Part shown: piece by piece, positions 51,558 through 60,359 of the stretch
Layout of the letters: each line of letters starts with the position of its first letter
Numbering within the stretch: position 1 is the stretch's first letter
NCBI GenBank assembly: GCA_943367595.1
Contig: CALRJS020000003.1
Span: 1 to 64,000 of the forward strand
DNA from: MW101C3 sp943367595
GTDB taxonomy: Bacteria; Cyanobacteriota; Cyanobacteriia; PCC-6307; Cyanobiaceae
Direction: 5' to 3'
DNA: 64,000 nt
Translations under genes and position numbers: made by a program
Notes under the pieces: model-generated
The model's input: only the letters and a program-made list of their open reading frames with translations
Database searches by the model: none
What the model was told of the DNA's origin: nothing

Positions 51558-51981
51558 GCCGCCGCCCAGTTTCCCTTGCTTTGCAATGGCGAAACTAGGG
51601 GGCCGGGTGGCCGGGGCTGTGTCGTGCCAGAACTTGACAAACGTGTGGAAACCTTTCTTCGCTCTGTCACCGCACTGGCGTGGGTTCCGCCATTGCCGGT
51701 GCGCCTTCACCGCGCCGGGCGCTTCGCTGGCTTGGTGGTAGCTGGCTTGGCTTTCGCTGGCTTGGTGGTCGCCGGCATTGCGGTAACTGTTGCTGGCCTT
51801 GCTGTGCAGAGGCTTGGGCAAGGTCTGCTCAACCTCGAGCACTGGCCGGGGCACAGGCTTCGGCAACGGCTGGCCGCCCACTGGGCGACGGGTTCGACGG
51901 CGGGCTGTAAGCGCAGACGCACAGCCTTCGAGCCAGCTGGCCCTGTTGCTGCCAGGCTGCTCCTATCCAACTGATGTTCCG
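51558..51981. other. Intergenic between exbB and cysK, with a 30-bp direct repeat
   Basis: About 420 bases between divergent genes. TTCGCTGGCTTGGTGGT occurs at 51723-51739 and 51754-51770 or one base either side, as an approximately 30-base direct repeat. Read on the minus strand this gives a Lys/Pro/Ala-rich peptide (TTKPAKAKPATTKPAK), like the tails of basic DNA-binding proteins. No plausible N-terminal domain precedes it, so I do not call a gene. Promoters for both flanking genes must lie here. Confidence 0.45.
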
Positions 51982-52968
<987 letters not shown>

Positions 52969-52995
52969 GCGGCAGCTGGGCCGGCACAGCGGCCT

Positions 52996-53529
52996 TCAGT
53001 TGGCGGGAGACCGGCTGTCACGTTCCCGCCACCAGGCCCAACCTTCGCGGTTGATCAGCAGGCCGATCAGCACCAGCACCACCATCAAGGCCACCTGATC
53101 GGCGCGTGAATCGGGCACGAGGATGTCGGCGATCAGATGCGGCAGGTTTGACACGGTGTAGACCACGCTGATCCAGAAGTGCAGCCACCGCCACGGCCGC
53201 CAGCGCGCCCCATGGCCCGGATCACTGGCGGCATAGGCGATGGTGACCACGCAGGCGAGTGGCACCAGGAAGTAGCCGAGCATGGCGCCGAACAGCAGCG
53301 GCAGCATCGCCACCGGCACCTGGCTCTCGATTTCCGGCGACTGGCCGTGGAACAGGGGCATCAGCCCCAGGTCGACATGAAACAACATGGCCAGCAGCCA
53401 GGCCAGCCATAACCAGCGCAGACGCATGGCCCGGTCCACGGCGGCAGGCCGATCAGCCGGAAAAGAAAGTGGGGGCAAGGGATCCCCGGGGGTCCGCCGC
53501 CGACCAGCGGGGGTGATTGACTCGGCCAT
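52996..53529 (-). CDS. Conserved membrane protein of unknown function
   Basis: The protein is about 177 residues from ATG 53529 (MAESITPAGRRRT); ATG 53559 is also possible. Four transmembrane segments: LRWLWLAWLLAMLFHVDLGL, AMLPLLFGAMLGYFLVPLAC, LHFWISVVYTVSNLPHLIAD and VALMVVLVLIGLLINREGWA. The HFW...NLPHL...D segment carries conserved-looking polar residues inside helices. I recognise no family. It is convergent with cysK (28 bases apart) and divergent from the SLC13 transporter. Confidence 0.65.
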   Translation of the reverse strand: MAESITPAGRRRTPGDPLPPLSFPADRPAAVDRAMRLRWLWLAWLLAMLFHVDLGLMPLFHGQSPEIESQVPVAMLPLLFGAMLGYFLVPLACVVTIAYAASDPGHGARWRPWRWLHFWISVVYTVSNLPHLIADILVPDSRADQVALMVVLVLIGLLINREGWAWWRERDSRSPAN

Positions 53530-53653
53530 CGTCCTCACGTCCGTCGCCGTTGTCAGCATCGCTATTTCTGGCCAACCCGGCTGCGTGGGCGCCCTGGTTC
53601 ACAGCCAGTCCAGGCATCGCTGCAACCGACGGCCCGGCACTGAGGGATGAACC

Positions 53654-55477
53654 ATGAGCGCCTTTCTCACCGCTGCTTCCGAGCCGGCCGGTCTGATCAC
53701 GCTGCTGGTGTTCGCCGGGGCGATCCTGTTGTTCATCACCGGCTGGCTGGCCCCGGAGGTGACCGGTCTGCTGGCGGCCGCCCTGCTGGTCAGCTTCAAG
53801 GTGCTCAAGCCCGATGAGGCAGTGCAGGGGTTCGGCAGCCCGGCCCTGATCACCCTGATGGGCCTGTTCGCCGTGTCGGCGGGGTTGTTCCGCAGCGGCG
53901 GCCTCGATCGCCTGCGGGCCCTGATTGGCTCCGATGCGGTGCGCAGCCCCAAGCGCATGATCGCCTTGATGGTGGGTGTGGTGGCTCCGCTCTCGGCGTT
54001 CGTGCCCAACACCCCGATCGTGGCCACCCTGTTGCCGGTGCTGGAGGGCTGGTGCCAACGCCGCGGCATTTCCCCTTCCAAGGTGCTGCTGCCCCTCTCC
54101 TTCGCCACCGTGCTGGGGGGCACCATCTCCCTGCTGGGCACCTCCACCAACCTGCTGGCCAGTGATGTGAGCCGCCAGTTGGGCTATGGCTCGCTGGAGC
54201 TGTTCAGTTTCACGGCGATCGGGATTCCGATCTGGCTGATCGGCTCGGCCTACGTGCTGTTCTTCTCCGAGCGCATGCTCCCCGATCGGGGCCTGGAGGG
54301 CGACGACCTGCTCGGCACCATGGCGCGTGAGGGCTATTTCACCGAGGTGCTGATTCCAGAGGAGTCAGAGCTGATCGGCCAGTCGCTGCACAACAGCCGG
54401 CTGCAGCGCCGTTTTGACGTGGACGTGCTGGAGCTGCACCGAGGCAGCGAGAGCTTCACCGCTCCCCTGGCGGATCAGGTGCTGCAGGCCGGCGACCGGC
54501 TGATGCTGCGCTGCAACCGCGACAACCTGCTGCGCCTGCAGCAGGAACACACCGTCAGCCTGGCGCCGATCACCGACCACGACGACGACCTGCAGGAACG
54601 GGCCGGGGCCGGCACCAGCTCTCCCCAGCGGGTGGTGGAAGTGCTGCTGCCGGATGGCTCCACGATCGTGGGTTCGAGCGTGCGGGATCTGCGTTTCCGT
54701 CAGCGTTACAACGCCACCCTGCTGGCGGTGCGGCGCGGCAATCAGGTGCTGCGCGAGCTGCTGGGGCGGGTGCAGCTGCAGGCCGGTGACGTGCTGCTGC
54801 TGCAGGCCCCGCTCGATGCGATCCGCGGCATGCAGGCCAACAACGACCTGGTGCTGCTCGACGAACTCGAGAAGGACCTGCCCACCACCAGCCGCAAATG
54901 GGTGGCGGTGCTGATTTCGGCGCTGGTGATCCTGCTGCCACTGTTCAAGTTGCTGCCGCTGATGGCGGCGGTGCTGCTGGCCGTGGTGGCGATGGTGGCC
55001 ACCGGTTGTCTGCGGCCTGGGGAGCTGCAGCGCTCGATCCGCTGGGACGTGATCCTGCTGCTCGGCTCGCTCTCCAGTTTCAGCGTGGCGATGCAATCCA
55101 CAGGGCTGGCCGAGGCGCTGGCCACCGACCTGTTGCGTTCGATGCAGGGCTGGTCGCCCTATCTGGTGTTGCTGTCAGTGACGGTGCTCGCGCAGATTTT
55201 CACGGAGGCCCTCAGCAACGGCGCCACGGTGGTGCTGCTGATCCCGATCGCCACCGAGGTGGCCAAGGGTCTGGATCTGCCGCCGATGGCCTTCATCTTC
55301 GCCGTGATGTTCGCTGCCAGCCAGAGCTTCCTCACGCCGATCGGTTACCAGACGAACCTGATGGTGTTCGGCCCTGGCCGCTACCGCTTCCTCGACATGA
55401 CCCGCTACGGCCTGCCCCTCACCCTCACCCTGGCCGTGACGATGCCCTGGCTGATCTGCCGCCATTTCGGCATCTGA
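53654..55477 (+). CDS. SLC13-family (DASS) transporter with two TrkA-C/RCK-C domains
   Basis: The protein is 607 residues. Transmembrane half 1 (about 1-205) has SAFVPNTPIVATLLPVLEGW and GGTISLLGTSTNLLASDVSR. Two TrkA_C-type regulatory domains occupy about 215-300 (FTEVLIPEESELIGQSLHNS) and about 325-405 (VVEVLLPDGSTIVGSSVRDL). Half 2 (about 410-607) has TEALSNGATVVLLIPIATEV and ASQSFLTPIGYQTNLMVFGP. This layout matches the bacterial/algal Na+/sulfate-type carriers (Sac1/SLT-like). Sulfate transport would fit cysK nearby but is inference. Confidence 0.88.
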   Translation: MSAFLTAASEPAGLITLLVFAGAILLFITGWLAPEVTGLLAAALLVSFKVLKPDEAVQGFGSPALITLMGLFAVSAGLFRSGGLDRLRALIGSDAVRSPKRMIALMVGVVAPLSAFVPNTPIVATLLPVLEGWCQRRGISPSKVLLPLSFATVLGGTISLLGTSTNLLASDVSRQLGYGSLELFSFTAIGIPIWLIGSAYVLFFSERMLPDRGLEGDDLLGTMAREGYFTEVLIPEESELIGQSLHNSRLQRRFDVDVLELHRGSESFTAPLADQVLQAGDRLMLRCNRDNLLRLQQEHTVSLAPITDHDDDLQERAGAGTSSPQRVVEVLLPDGSTIVGSSVRDLRFRQRYNATLLAVRRGNQVLRELLGRVQLQAGDVLLLQAPLDAIRGMQANNDLVLLDELEKDLPTTSRKWVAVLISALVILLPLFKLLPLMAAVLLAVVAMVATGCLRPGELQRSIRWDVILLLGSLSSFSVAMQSTGLAEALATDLLRSMQGWSPYLVLLSVTVLAQIFTEALSNGATVVLLIPIATEVAKGLDLPPMAFIFAVMFAASQSFLTPIGYQTNLMVFGPGRYRFLDMTRYGLPLTLTLAVTMPWLICRHFGI

Positions 55478-55509
55478 GCCCACACTGGAAGGCAGCGGCA
55501 AGGCCTCCG

Positions 55510-56043
55510 GTGCTCAGCAAGCTGATCGAACGTCTGCAGCGCTGGGGGTTCAGCTGGAGTGGCTGGAGCGACAACCGCCGCGGTGAATGGTGGCTGGCGG
55601 CCCAGCTGCTGCTGATCGCCGCGCATCTGCTGCCGGCCATGCCACCGCCCATCAGCCTGGGCATCGACTGGCCGCTGCCCCTGCGGCTGGTGGGTCTGGC
55701 CCTGCTGGCCGTGGGTCTGCTGCTGGCCCTGCAGGCGTTCCTGAACCTGGGCGACAGCCTCACGCCGCTGCCCGAACCGATGCCCGGTGCGGCTCTGGTG
55801 ACGGCCGGGCCCTACGGCCGCTGCCGCCATCCGCTGTATCAGGCGGTGCTGCTCTGCTCGCTGGGCATGGTGATCGCCCTGGGCAGCTTGCTGCACCTGC
55901 TGCTGCTGGGCCTGGCCGCCGTGCTGGGTGGCAAGGCCAGACGTGAGGAACGGGCCCTGTGTGCCGCCCATCCCGACTACCCCGCCTACCGGGAGCGCAC
56001 GCCGGCAATCGTGCCCTCACTGCCCTGGCTCGACTGGCGCTGA
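55510..56043 (+). CDS. Isoprenylcysteine carboxyl methyltransferase / PEMT-family membrane protein
   Basis: The protein is 177 residues from GTG 55510. Three or four transmembrane segments are followed by the family's C-terminal region: GPYGRCRHPLYQAVLLCSLG (the RHP-x-Y motif) and GKARREERALCAAHPDYPAY (R-x-EE-x-L ... Y-x-x-Y). Bacterial members of this family are often of unknown substrate; S-adenosylmethionine-dependent methylation or NnrU-like roles are known in relatives. It lies 32 bases after the SLC13 gene on the same strand. Confidence 0.8.
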   Translation: MLSKLIERLQRWGFSWSGWSDNRRGEWWLAAQLLLIAAHLLPAMPPPISLGIDWPLPLRLVGLALLAVGLLLALQAFLNLGDSLTPLPEPMPGAALVTAGPYGRCRHPLYQAVLLCSLGMVIALGSLLHLLLLGLAAVLGGKARREERALCAAHPDYPAYRERTPAIVPSLPWLDWR

Positions 56044-56183
56044 GTCGGGTGGCGCTGAGTCGAGGCGGTGGGGGCCGGGGGATCCGCGGTCTTGGCGTGG
56101 CGCTGGCTGGCACTGATGCCGGTGAGCAGCGCTGAACCCACGAGCAGGGCGGCGAAGCCCTGGCGCAGACGCCGATCGGGCAA
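55986..56183 (-). CDS. Possible small secreted protein
   Basis: A 65-residue open frame has a positively charged start and a hydrophobic segment (RQGFAALLVGSALLTGISAS) that would serve as a signal peptide, then a polar Pro/Thr/Gln-rich tail. It overlaps the 3' end of the methyltransferase gene on the other strand by about 58 bases, and no family is recognised. The signal-like N-terminus is the only support. Confidence 0.3.
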   Translation of the reverse strand: MPDRRLRQGFAALLVGSALLTGISASQRHAKTADPPAPTASTQRHPTQRQSSQGSEGTIAGVRSR

Positions 56184-56293
56184 GTGGGGAGCGAGGAGCT
56201 GGTGTGGGAGGCCGCAGGCGCCGGGCCGGCGCCAGGGGAGCAGGACGGCAGGACGGCAGGACGGGCACTTTTACCGGTCTGCACAGGTTATGG

Positions 56294-56334
56294 TTTAATG
56301 CGCATAAACGTCAACATGCGACAAAATGTGCATG
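56294..56334 (+). promoter_or_regulatory. Palindromic element upstream of the arsR-type gene
   Basis: An AT-rich patch contains TTTAATGCGCATAAA (56294-56308) with the perfect palindrome ATGCGCAT at its centre, then CATGC at 56315-56319 and GCATG at 56330-56334 as an inverted pair. ArsR-family proteins bind inverted repeats of this size and often repress their own promoter, so this is a candidate operator. It lies about 115-155 bases upstream of the regulator start. Confidence 0.4.
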
Positions 56335-56449
56335 GGAATCAGATTTCACTGTTCCTGGTTCCGTTTTCACGCAATGAAAAGGTGCGCCTCCCTCACCAAA
56401 ACGGCAATCCTGGGGGCATGATGGTTCGCGTTGCTAGGTATTTTGCGTA

Positions 56450-56794
56450 ATGGGCGCTGCGGCCGATGGGCTAGTTCCAACCCCCCAGCTGCTGGAGGAA
56501 CTCAGCCAGTTCTTTCGTCTGCTGAGTGAGCCGGCGCGGCTGCAATTGCTCTGCCTGTTGAAAACGGGCCCCCAGGATGTGGCCGCTCTGATTGCCTCCA
56601 CCGGCTTCAGCCAATCCCACATCAGTCGCCAGCTGAGCCAGTTGCAGCGGGCGGGCCTGGTGCGCTGCGAGCGGGAAGGCACCCGGCTGATCTACACCGC
56701 CGATGAACCGTTGGTCGACGACCTCTGCGTTCTGGTGATGGGCCGCCTGCGGGAACGGTTGGAGCAGCAGCTCGAGCACCTGCAGGCCGCCTGA
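56450..56794 (+). CDS. ArsR-family transcriptional regulator lacking the metal-binding motif
   Basis: The protein is 114 residues. A winged helix-turn-helix runs through LLSEPARLQLLCLLKTGPQD, VAALIASTGFSQSHISRQLS, QLQRAGLVRCEREGTRLIYT. Classical ArsR/SmtB metal sensors have ELCVCDL on helix 3; here the equivalent is DVAALIA, so metal sensing through that site is not possible. Cys residues remain at LLCLLK, VRCERE and DLCVLV. It lies tail-to-tail with hemN (9 bases apart) and next to the heme oxygenase, so control of the tetrapyrrole genes is a reasonable inference. A palindromic patch lies upstream. Confidence 0.85.
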   Translation: MGAAADGLVPTPQLLEELSQFFRLLSEPARLQLLCLLKTGPQDVAALIASTGFSQSHISRQLSQLQRAGLVRCEREGTRLIYTADEPLVDDLCVLVMGRLRERLEQQLEHLQAA

Positions 56795-56803
56795 TTCACC
56801 GTC

Positions 56804-58222
56804 TCAGACCAACCGCGACCCGCTGGCCTTCAGCCGCTGGCGGGGATCGAACACGGCGGCAATCGTGCGGATCAACCAGCGTCCTTCGGTGCTGACCTGG
56901 AACCCATTGGGTTCCAACTGCAGCAGGCCGTCGGCCTCCAAGGCCTGCAGGTCGGCCCACTCGGCCGCAAACCGCTGGGGACCGTTGAGCGGCTCTGGCA
57001 CAGCATCGTCGTCTATAACTTGATTGCTCGGATCTCCCCCGCCTAGCTGGGCGAAATCGACCCGAAAGTCGCACATCAAGCGCTGAATGATGCGACGCCT
57101 GAGCAGTTCATCAGGATCCTTCACCACCAGCCCCCGCTCCACCGGCAACACGCCGGCGTCCAGCGCCGTCAGATAGGCCCGTAGATCCCGCTGGTTCTGG
57201 CTGAACAGGGTGGGGTACTGGCTGATCGCCGTGACGCCGATCGCCAGCAGGTCGAGCTCACCACCGGTGGTGTAGCCCTGGAAATTGCGGTGCAGGCGGC
57301 CAGCCCGGGCGGCCACGGCCAGGCTGTCCTCCGCCAGAGCGAAGTGGTCCATGCCGATGGCGTCATAGCCGTGGCTGGTGAAGGCGTCGTAGGCGCCCTG
57401 CAGCATCTGCACCCGCTCGCGCTGGCTGGGTAGATCATCTGCAGCGATCTTGCGCTGCAGCGGCAGTTGCTCGGGCAGGTAGGCGAAGCTGAACAGCGAC
57501 ACCCGGTCCGGCCGCAGCTCCTCCACCAGGGCGATCGTGGCGGCGAAGCGGGCGGGTGTCTGCAGCGGCAGACCGCAGATCAGATCCACGTTCACACTCT
57601 CGAAGCCCGCCTCCCGCATCCAGCCCATCGCCCGCCGCAGCTGATCCGGTGGCACGATCCGGTTCACCGCCGCCTGCACTTCAGGATCGGCGTCCTGAAT
57701 GCCGAAGCTGATGCGGTTGAACCCGAGCCGGCGCAGGCCCAGCACCTCCTCACGGCTGAGGAATTCCGGGTTCACCTCGATCGAGGCTTCCAGGCCGGGG
57801 TCGAGATCGAAGTGGCGGGCGATCAGCCCCCACAGCTCCGCCTGCTCCGCCACGCTCAGGTAGTTGGGAGTGCCACCACCCCAGTGCAGCTGGCCGAGGC
57901 GGCGGCGCTGGCCCGAGGCCTGCTGGATCAGCTCCAGCTCCCGGCCCAGGGCCTGCAGATACGGGCCCACCACCTTCGAGCCGGCCTGGGTGGTGATCCG
58001 GTTGCAGCCGCAGTACCAGCAGGCATGGCGGCAGAAGGGAATGTGCACGTAAAGCGACAGGGGCTCGCTGCTCGGCCGGGCCAGCTCCGCCGCCAGCTCA
58101 CTGGGGCCCACACCGGTGTGAAAGCTGGCGGCCGTGGGGTAGCTGGTGTAGCGGGGCACGGGCTTGTCGTGCTTCAGCAGCAGCTGCAGCGGTTCGAGGC
58201 GGGCAGGAGCGGTGGTGGGCAT
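56804..58222 (-). CDS. hemN: Oxygen-independent coproporphyrinogen III oxidase
   Basis: This radical-SAM enzyme converts coproporphyrinogen III to protoporphyrinogen IX without O2. The protein is 472 residues from ATG 58222 (MPTTAPARLEPLQLLLKHDK). The cluster motif is HIPFCRHACWYCGCN (CX3CX2C). The SAM-binding HWGGGTPNYLS, IEVNPEFLSREEVLGLRRLG, FGIQDADPEVQAAVNR, VNVDLICGLPLQT and GMDHFALAEDSLAVA are all typical of true HemN rather than HemW. In cyanobacteria it supports heme and chlorophyll synthesis at low O2. It lies directly downstream of the heme oxygenase gene, with the gap of about 130 bases. Confidence 0.94.
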   Translation of the reverse strand: MPTTAPARLEPLQLLLKHDKPVPRYTSYPTAASFHTGVGPSELAAELARPSSEPLSLYVHIPFCRHACWYCGCNRITTQAGSKVVGPYLQALGRELELIQQASGQRRRLGQLHWGGGTPNYLSVAEQAELWGLIARHFDLDPGLEASIEVNPEFLSREEVLGLRRLGFNRISFGIQDADPEVQAAVNRIVPPDQLRRAMGWMREAGFESVNVDLICGLPLQTPARFAATIALVEELRPDRVSLFSFAYLPEQLPLQRKIAADDLPSQRERVQMLQGAYDAFTSHGYDAIGMDHFALAEDSLAVAARAGRLHRNFQGYTTGGELDLLAIGVTAISQYPTLFSQNQRDLRAYLTALDAGVLPVERGLVVKDPDELLRRRIIQRLMCDFRVDFAQLGGGDPSNQVIDDDAVPEPLNGPQRFAAEWADLQALEADGLLQLEPNGFQVSTEGRWLIRTIAAVFDPRQRLKASGSRLV

Positions 58223-58355
58223 GGGATGGGGAGCGCGCAGGAGAGGGAGGGTGAAGGGGAAGGGACAGGAGCGGGGGGATGGTGGAGCGGCGGGAGGCCA
58301 ATGGGGCTGAGGGCCCCCGCAACCGATGCCTCGGCCTAGGCGTCGGCTTTCGGGC

Positions 58356-59168
58356 TCAGGCCGCGGCCAGAGCGCCCAGTTCGGCCAGCAGGCGCTGGGT
58401 GTCCTGGAAGGCCACCACCGCTTCATCGAGCAGCTCGCTTTCCTCCGCCTCACTCAGGTCGAGTTGCTCGAAGGCGTCGTGCAGGGCGGCCTTGAGGACG
58501 GGCAGGGGCTGATCGAAGGCCCAGAAGCGCACGGCCGGCAGGCCATGGGCCGCCAGGATGGCGTTGGCCTGCTGGGCCAGCTGCTGGCCGCCGGAGAGGT
58601 CACCGCCGTAGCGCACATACACGTGGGCCAGAAAACGGTGCGGAGCCTGCTGGGCCAGGGCCTGCAGATGCTCAAGCCAGAGGGCGGCAGCGGCGGAGCG
58701 CGGGGTGGCGGGCGCCGCCGCCAAGGCTGCCGCATCGGCGGCGAGGGCGGCACTGCGGGCCAGCGCCGCCCAGGGGAAGTCGATCGCACCGAGAGCCGCA
58801 GCCAGCTCGGGGCCCTGCTGCTCGATCAGGGCGTAGCCGGGGCCCAGGGCACGGATCAGGGCCGCCAGCTGCAGCGGGCTGGCCTGGCCGTCGAGCAGGG
58901 CGCGTGAGAACTCCATGCCTTCGGCCTGGTGATGAGCGGCACCAATGCGGCCATGCAGGCGGCGCACCCGCGGGCCGAAGCCCTTGCGGGCTGCCAGGTC
59001 GGCGGGGCTGGCGTGATCGGAGAGGTCGCTGGGGGAGGCAGCGGGCGGGGCGGCGGACGCGGGGCTGGAGGCCGCGGCGGGGTGCGGGACCTGACCCGCT
59101 GGGGGGCACGAACTGGGAGTGCCAACGGGGAGCGAACTGGAGGCCGCGGCGGGGTGCGTGGTGGTCAT
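58356..59168 (-). CDS. ho: Heme oxygenase (biliverdin-producing)
   Basis: It opens heme to biliverdin, the precursor of phycobilins, using O2 and ferredoxin. The frame is 270 residues; the family core of ~215 residues starts around SDLAARKGFGPRVRRLHGRI, so the first ~50 Ala/Pro/Ser-rich residues are an extension or mis-start. The proximal-His region is LHGRIGAAHHQAEGMEFSRA, and FLAHVYVRYGGDLSGGQQLA is the distal-helix signature with GDLSGG. Given hemN beside it, it resembles the low-oxygen paralogue (Ho2) of Synechocystis, but no second copy is visible here for comparison. Confidence 0.9.
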   Translation of the reverse strand: MTTTHPAAASSSLPVGTPSSCPPAGQVPHPAAASSPASAAPPAASPSDLSDHASPADLAARKGFGPRVRRLHGRIGAAHHQAEGMEFSRALLDGQASPLQLAALIRALGPGYALIEQQGPELAAALGAIDFPWAALARSAALAADAAALAAAPATPRSAAAALWLEHLQALAQQAPHRFLAHVYVRYGGDLSGGQQLAQQANAILAAHGLPAVRFWAFDQPLPVLKAALHDAFEQLDLSEAEESELLDEAVVAFQDTQRLLAELGALAAA

Positions 59169-59212
59169 GGCGAAGGCAACCGGGGCGGGGCCTGGTGAAG
59201 GCCGAACCAGTA

Positions 59213-59232
59213 AACGGTATCGCGCTACCGTT
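59213..59232. promoter_or_regulatory. Perfect inverted repeat in the ho / hypothetical divergent promoter
   Basis: AACGGTA (59213-59219) and TACCGTT (59226-59232) are perfect inverted arms with a TCGCGC spacer. They lie between the divergent heme oxygenase and hypothetical genes. Just beside them GTCGTTG occurs at 59235-59241 and 59246-59252, one helical turn apart. This is a candidate operator. Confidence 0.45.
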
Positions 59233-59278
59233 ATGTCGTTGTTTCGTCGTTGCGGTTTCGTTGCAACGTTCAGCGCCC

Positions 59279-59677
59279 ATGGCTGCTAGCCCCTCCACTC
59301 CCTCAGCCCACTCCGCTGCCACCAGCACCACCCCCTCCACGGGCCAGGTCGGCGGCGCCCGGCCCCTGCCGCTGCTGCTGGCTGCCAGCGGCCATCTCAG
59401 CGGCGACGGCCAGTTGCGGGAACTGATCGCCGAGCGGCGCGACCGTCAGGGCGCCCAGGTGGAGCTGTGGTACCTGCCCCCGGCGGTGCTTACGGCCCTG
59501 CTGCCGAAGCTGGCGGCGGCTCAGGAAGCGGTGGTGGCCGCTGATCCGGCTGTGATCACCTGGCTGCAGCTGCGTTTCGGCGGCAACGTGAGCACCGCCG
59601 TGCTCGATCCCCAGCAGCTGCACAACCAGGCCGGCGGCCTGCCGCCGCGGGCGCCACTGGCGGCCGTGACGCTCTGA
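59279..59677 (+). CDS. Conserved hypothetical protein
   Basis: The protein is 132 residues from ATG 59279. A disordered Ser/Thr/Pro N-terminus (about 35 residues) precedes a compact domain: PLPLLLAASGHLSGDGQLRE, VELWYLPPAVLTALLPKLAA and AAQEAVVAADPAVITWLQLR. It is shared among picocyanobacteria as far as I recall, without assigned function. It diverges from heme oxygenase and shares its promoter region. Confidence 0.55.
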   Translation: MAASPSTPSAHSAATSTTPSTGQVGGARPLPLLLAASGHLSGDGQLRELIAERRDRQGAQVELWYLPPAVLTALLPKLAAAQEAVVAADPAVITWLQLRFGGNVSTAVLDPQQLHNQAGGLPPRAPLAAVTL

Positions 59678-59681
59678 AACC

Positions 59682-59746
59682 TCCGTTCAGAACCACCGTT
59701 CAGAACCGCTGTTCAGAACCCTCGTTCAGGACCCCCGTTCAGGACC
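59682..59746. repeat. 13-bp tandem repeat, five copies
   Basis: TTCAG recurs at 59686, 59699, 59712, 59725 and 59738, exactly 13 bases apart, in units of the form CCGTTCAGAACCA. The first three copies have TTCAGAAC and the last two TTCAGGAC. It lies just after the stop of the hypothetical gene. Confidence 0.92.
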
Positions 59747-59894
59747 TCCACACCGAGGTGTCCAGCGCGACAGCCAGACCCACCGGGTCGCTTCAGGGTC
59801 TGGTGGTGCCGCTGGCCCGCGCGCCTGGATTCCGCCGACCGCCAGCCCCACACCGTCTTCGCCTCATTCCTCCCTGCTGCCCAGGGCTTCCGTC

Positions 59895-60218
59895 ATGACC
59901 CTCAGCCCGCTCCGGGGCCCCCGCCATGGGGTTCTGATCGATCGGCTCCGCCACTGGCTCGATTCCATCGGCCCGCGTTCCCTGCCGCTGGCCCGGCTGC
60001 TGGTGCGGCTGATTCCTGCCCGCTGTCCGTTCGAGCGCACCGTGGTGATCGCGGGCCGCACCGTGCTCCGCATCCCGCCGCTCTGTCAGATCAACCCTGT
60101 GTTCGATGAGCTGATGGCGCTGCGCTTCCGCGCCCTCTGCCGCCTGGAGGCCCATCAGCAAGGCCAGCAGTCACACCAGCACGAACACCAGCCGCAGGCC
60201 CGGCGGCAACACTCCTGA
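59895..60218 (+). CDS. Mo-nitro_C-domain (Mo-dependent nitrogenase-like) protein
   Basis: The protein is 107 residues. ARLLVRLIPARCPFERTVVI, then GRTVLRIPPLCQINPVFDEL and MALRFRALCRL, match the small domain named Mo-dependent nitrogenase C-terminal (Mo-nitro_C), seen in many cyanobacteria with or without nitrogenase. The last 25 residues are His/Gln-rich. No nif gene is in the window, and the domain's function is not known. ATG 59895 is preceded by no strong ribosome-binding site. Confidence 0.75.
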   Translation: MTLSPLRGPRHGVLIDRLRHWLDSIGPRSLPLARLLVRLIPARCPFERTVVIAGRTVLRIPPLCQINPVFDELMALRFRALCRLEAHQQGQQSHQHEHQPQARRQHS

Positions 60219-60262
60219 CCCAGGCGAGGGCTACCGCGCTTAACCACAGGCTGTCGCAACAG

Positions 60263-60322
60263 ATCGCGAGCCTCTGTCATCAATCGCGAGCCTGCGCAAT
60301 CCATCGCGAGCAATCTCGCTCA
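60263..60322. repeat. 20-bp repeat, three copies
   Basis: ATCGCGAG begins at 60263, 60283 and 60303, exactly 20 bases apart, with related following bases (CCTCTGTCATCA, CCTGCGCAATCC, CAATCTCGCTCA). It is intergenic between the Mo-nitro_C gene and the convergent ADO-like gene. Confidence 0.9.
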
Positions 60323-60359
60323 CCTGCAGGCCACAGCGCTCAGCCACAGATCACCGCCA

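Noticed and set aside
51707..51970. Lys/Ala/Pro-rich (histone H1-like) small protein on the minus strand
   Set aside because: Only the repeat-derived tail looks protein-like; the N-terminal part has no plausible domain or start, and the repeat alone explains the pattern.
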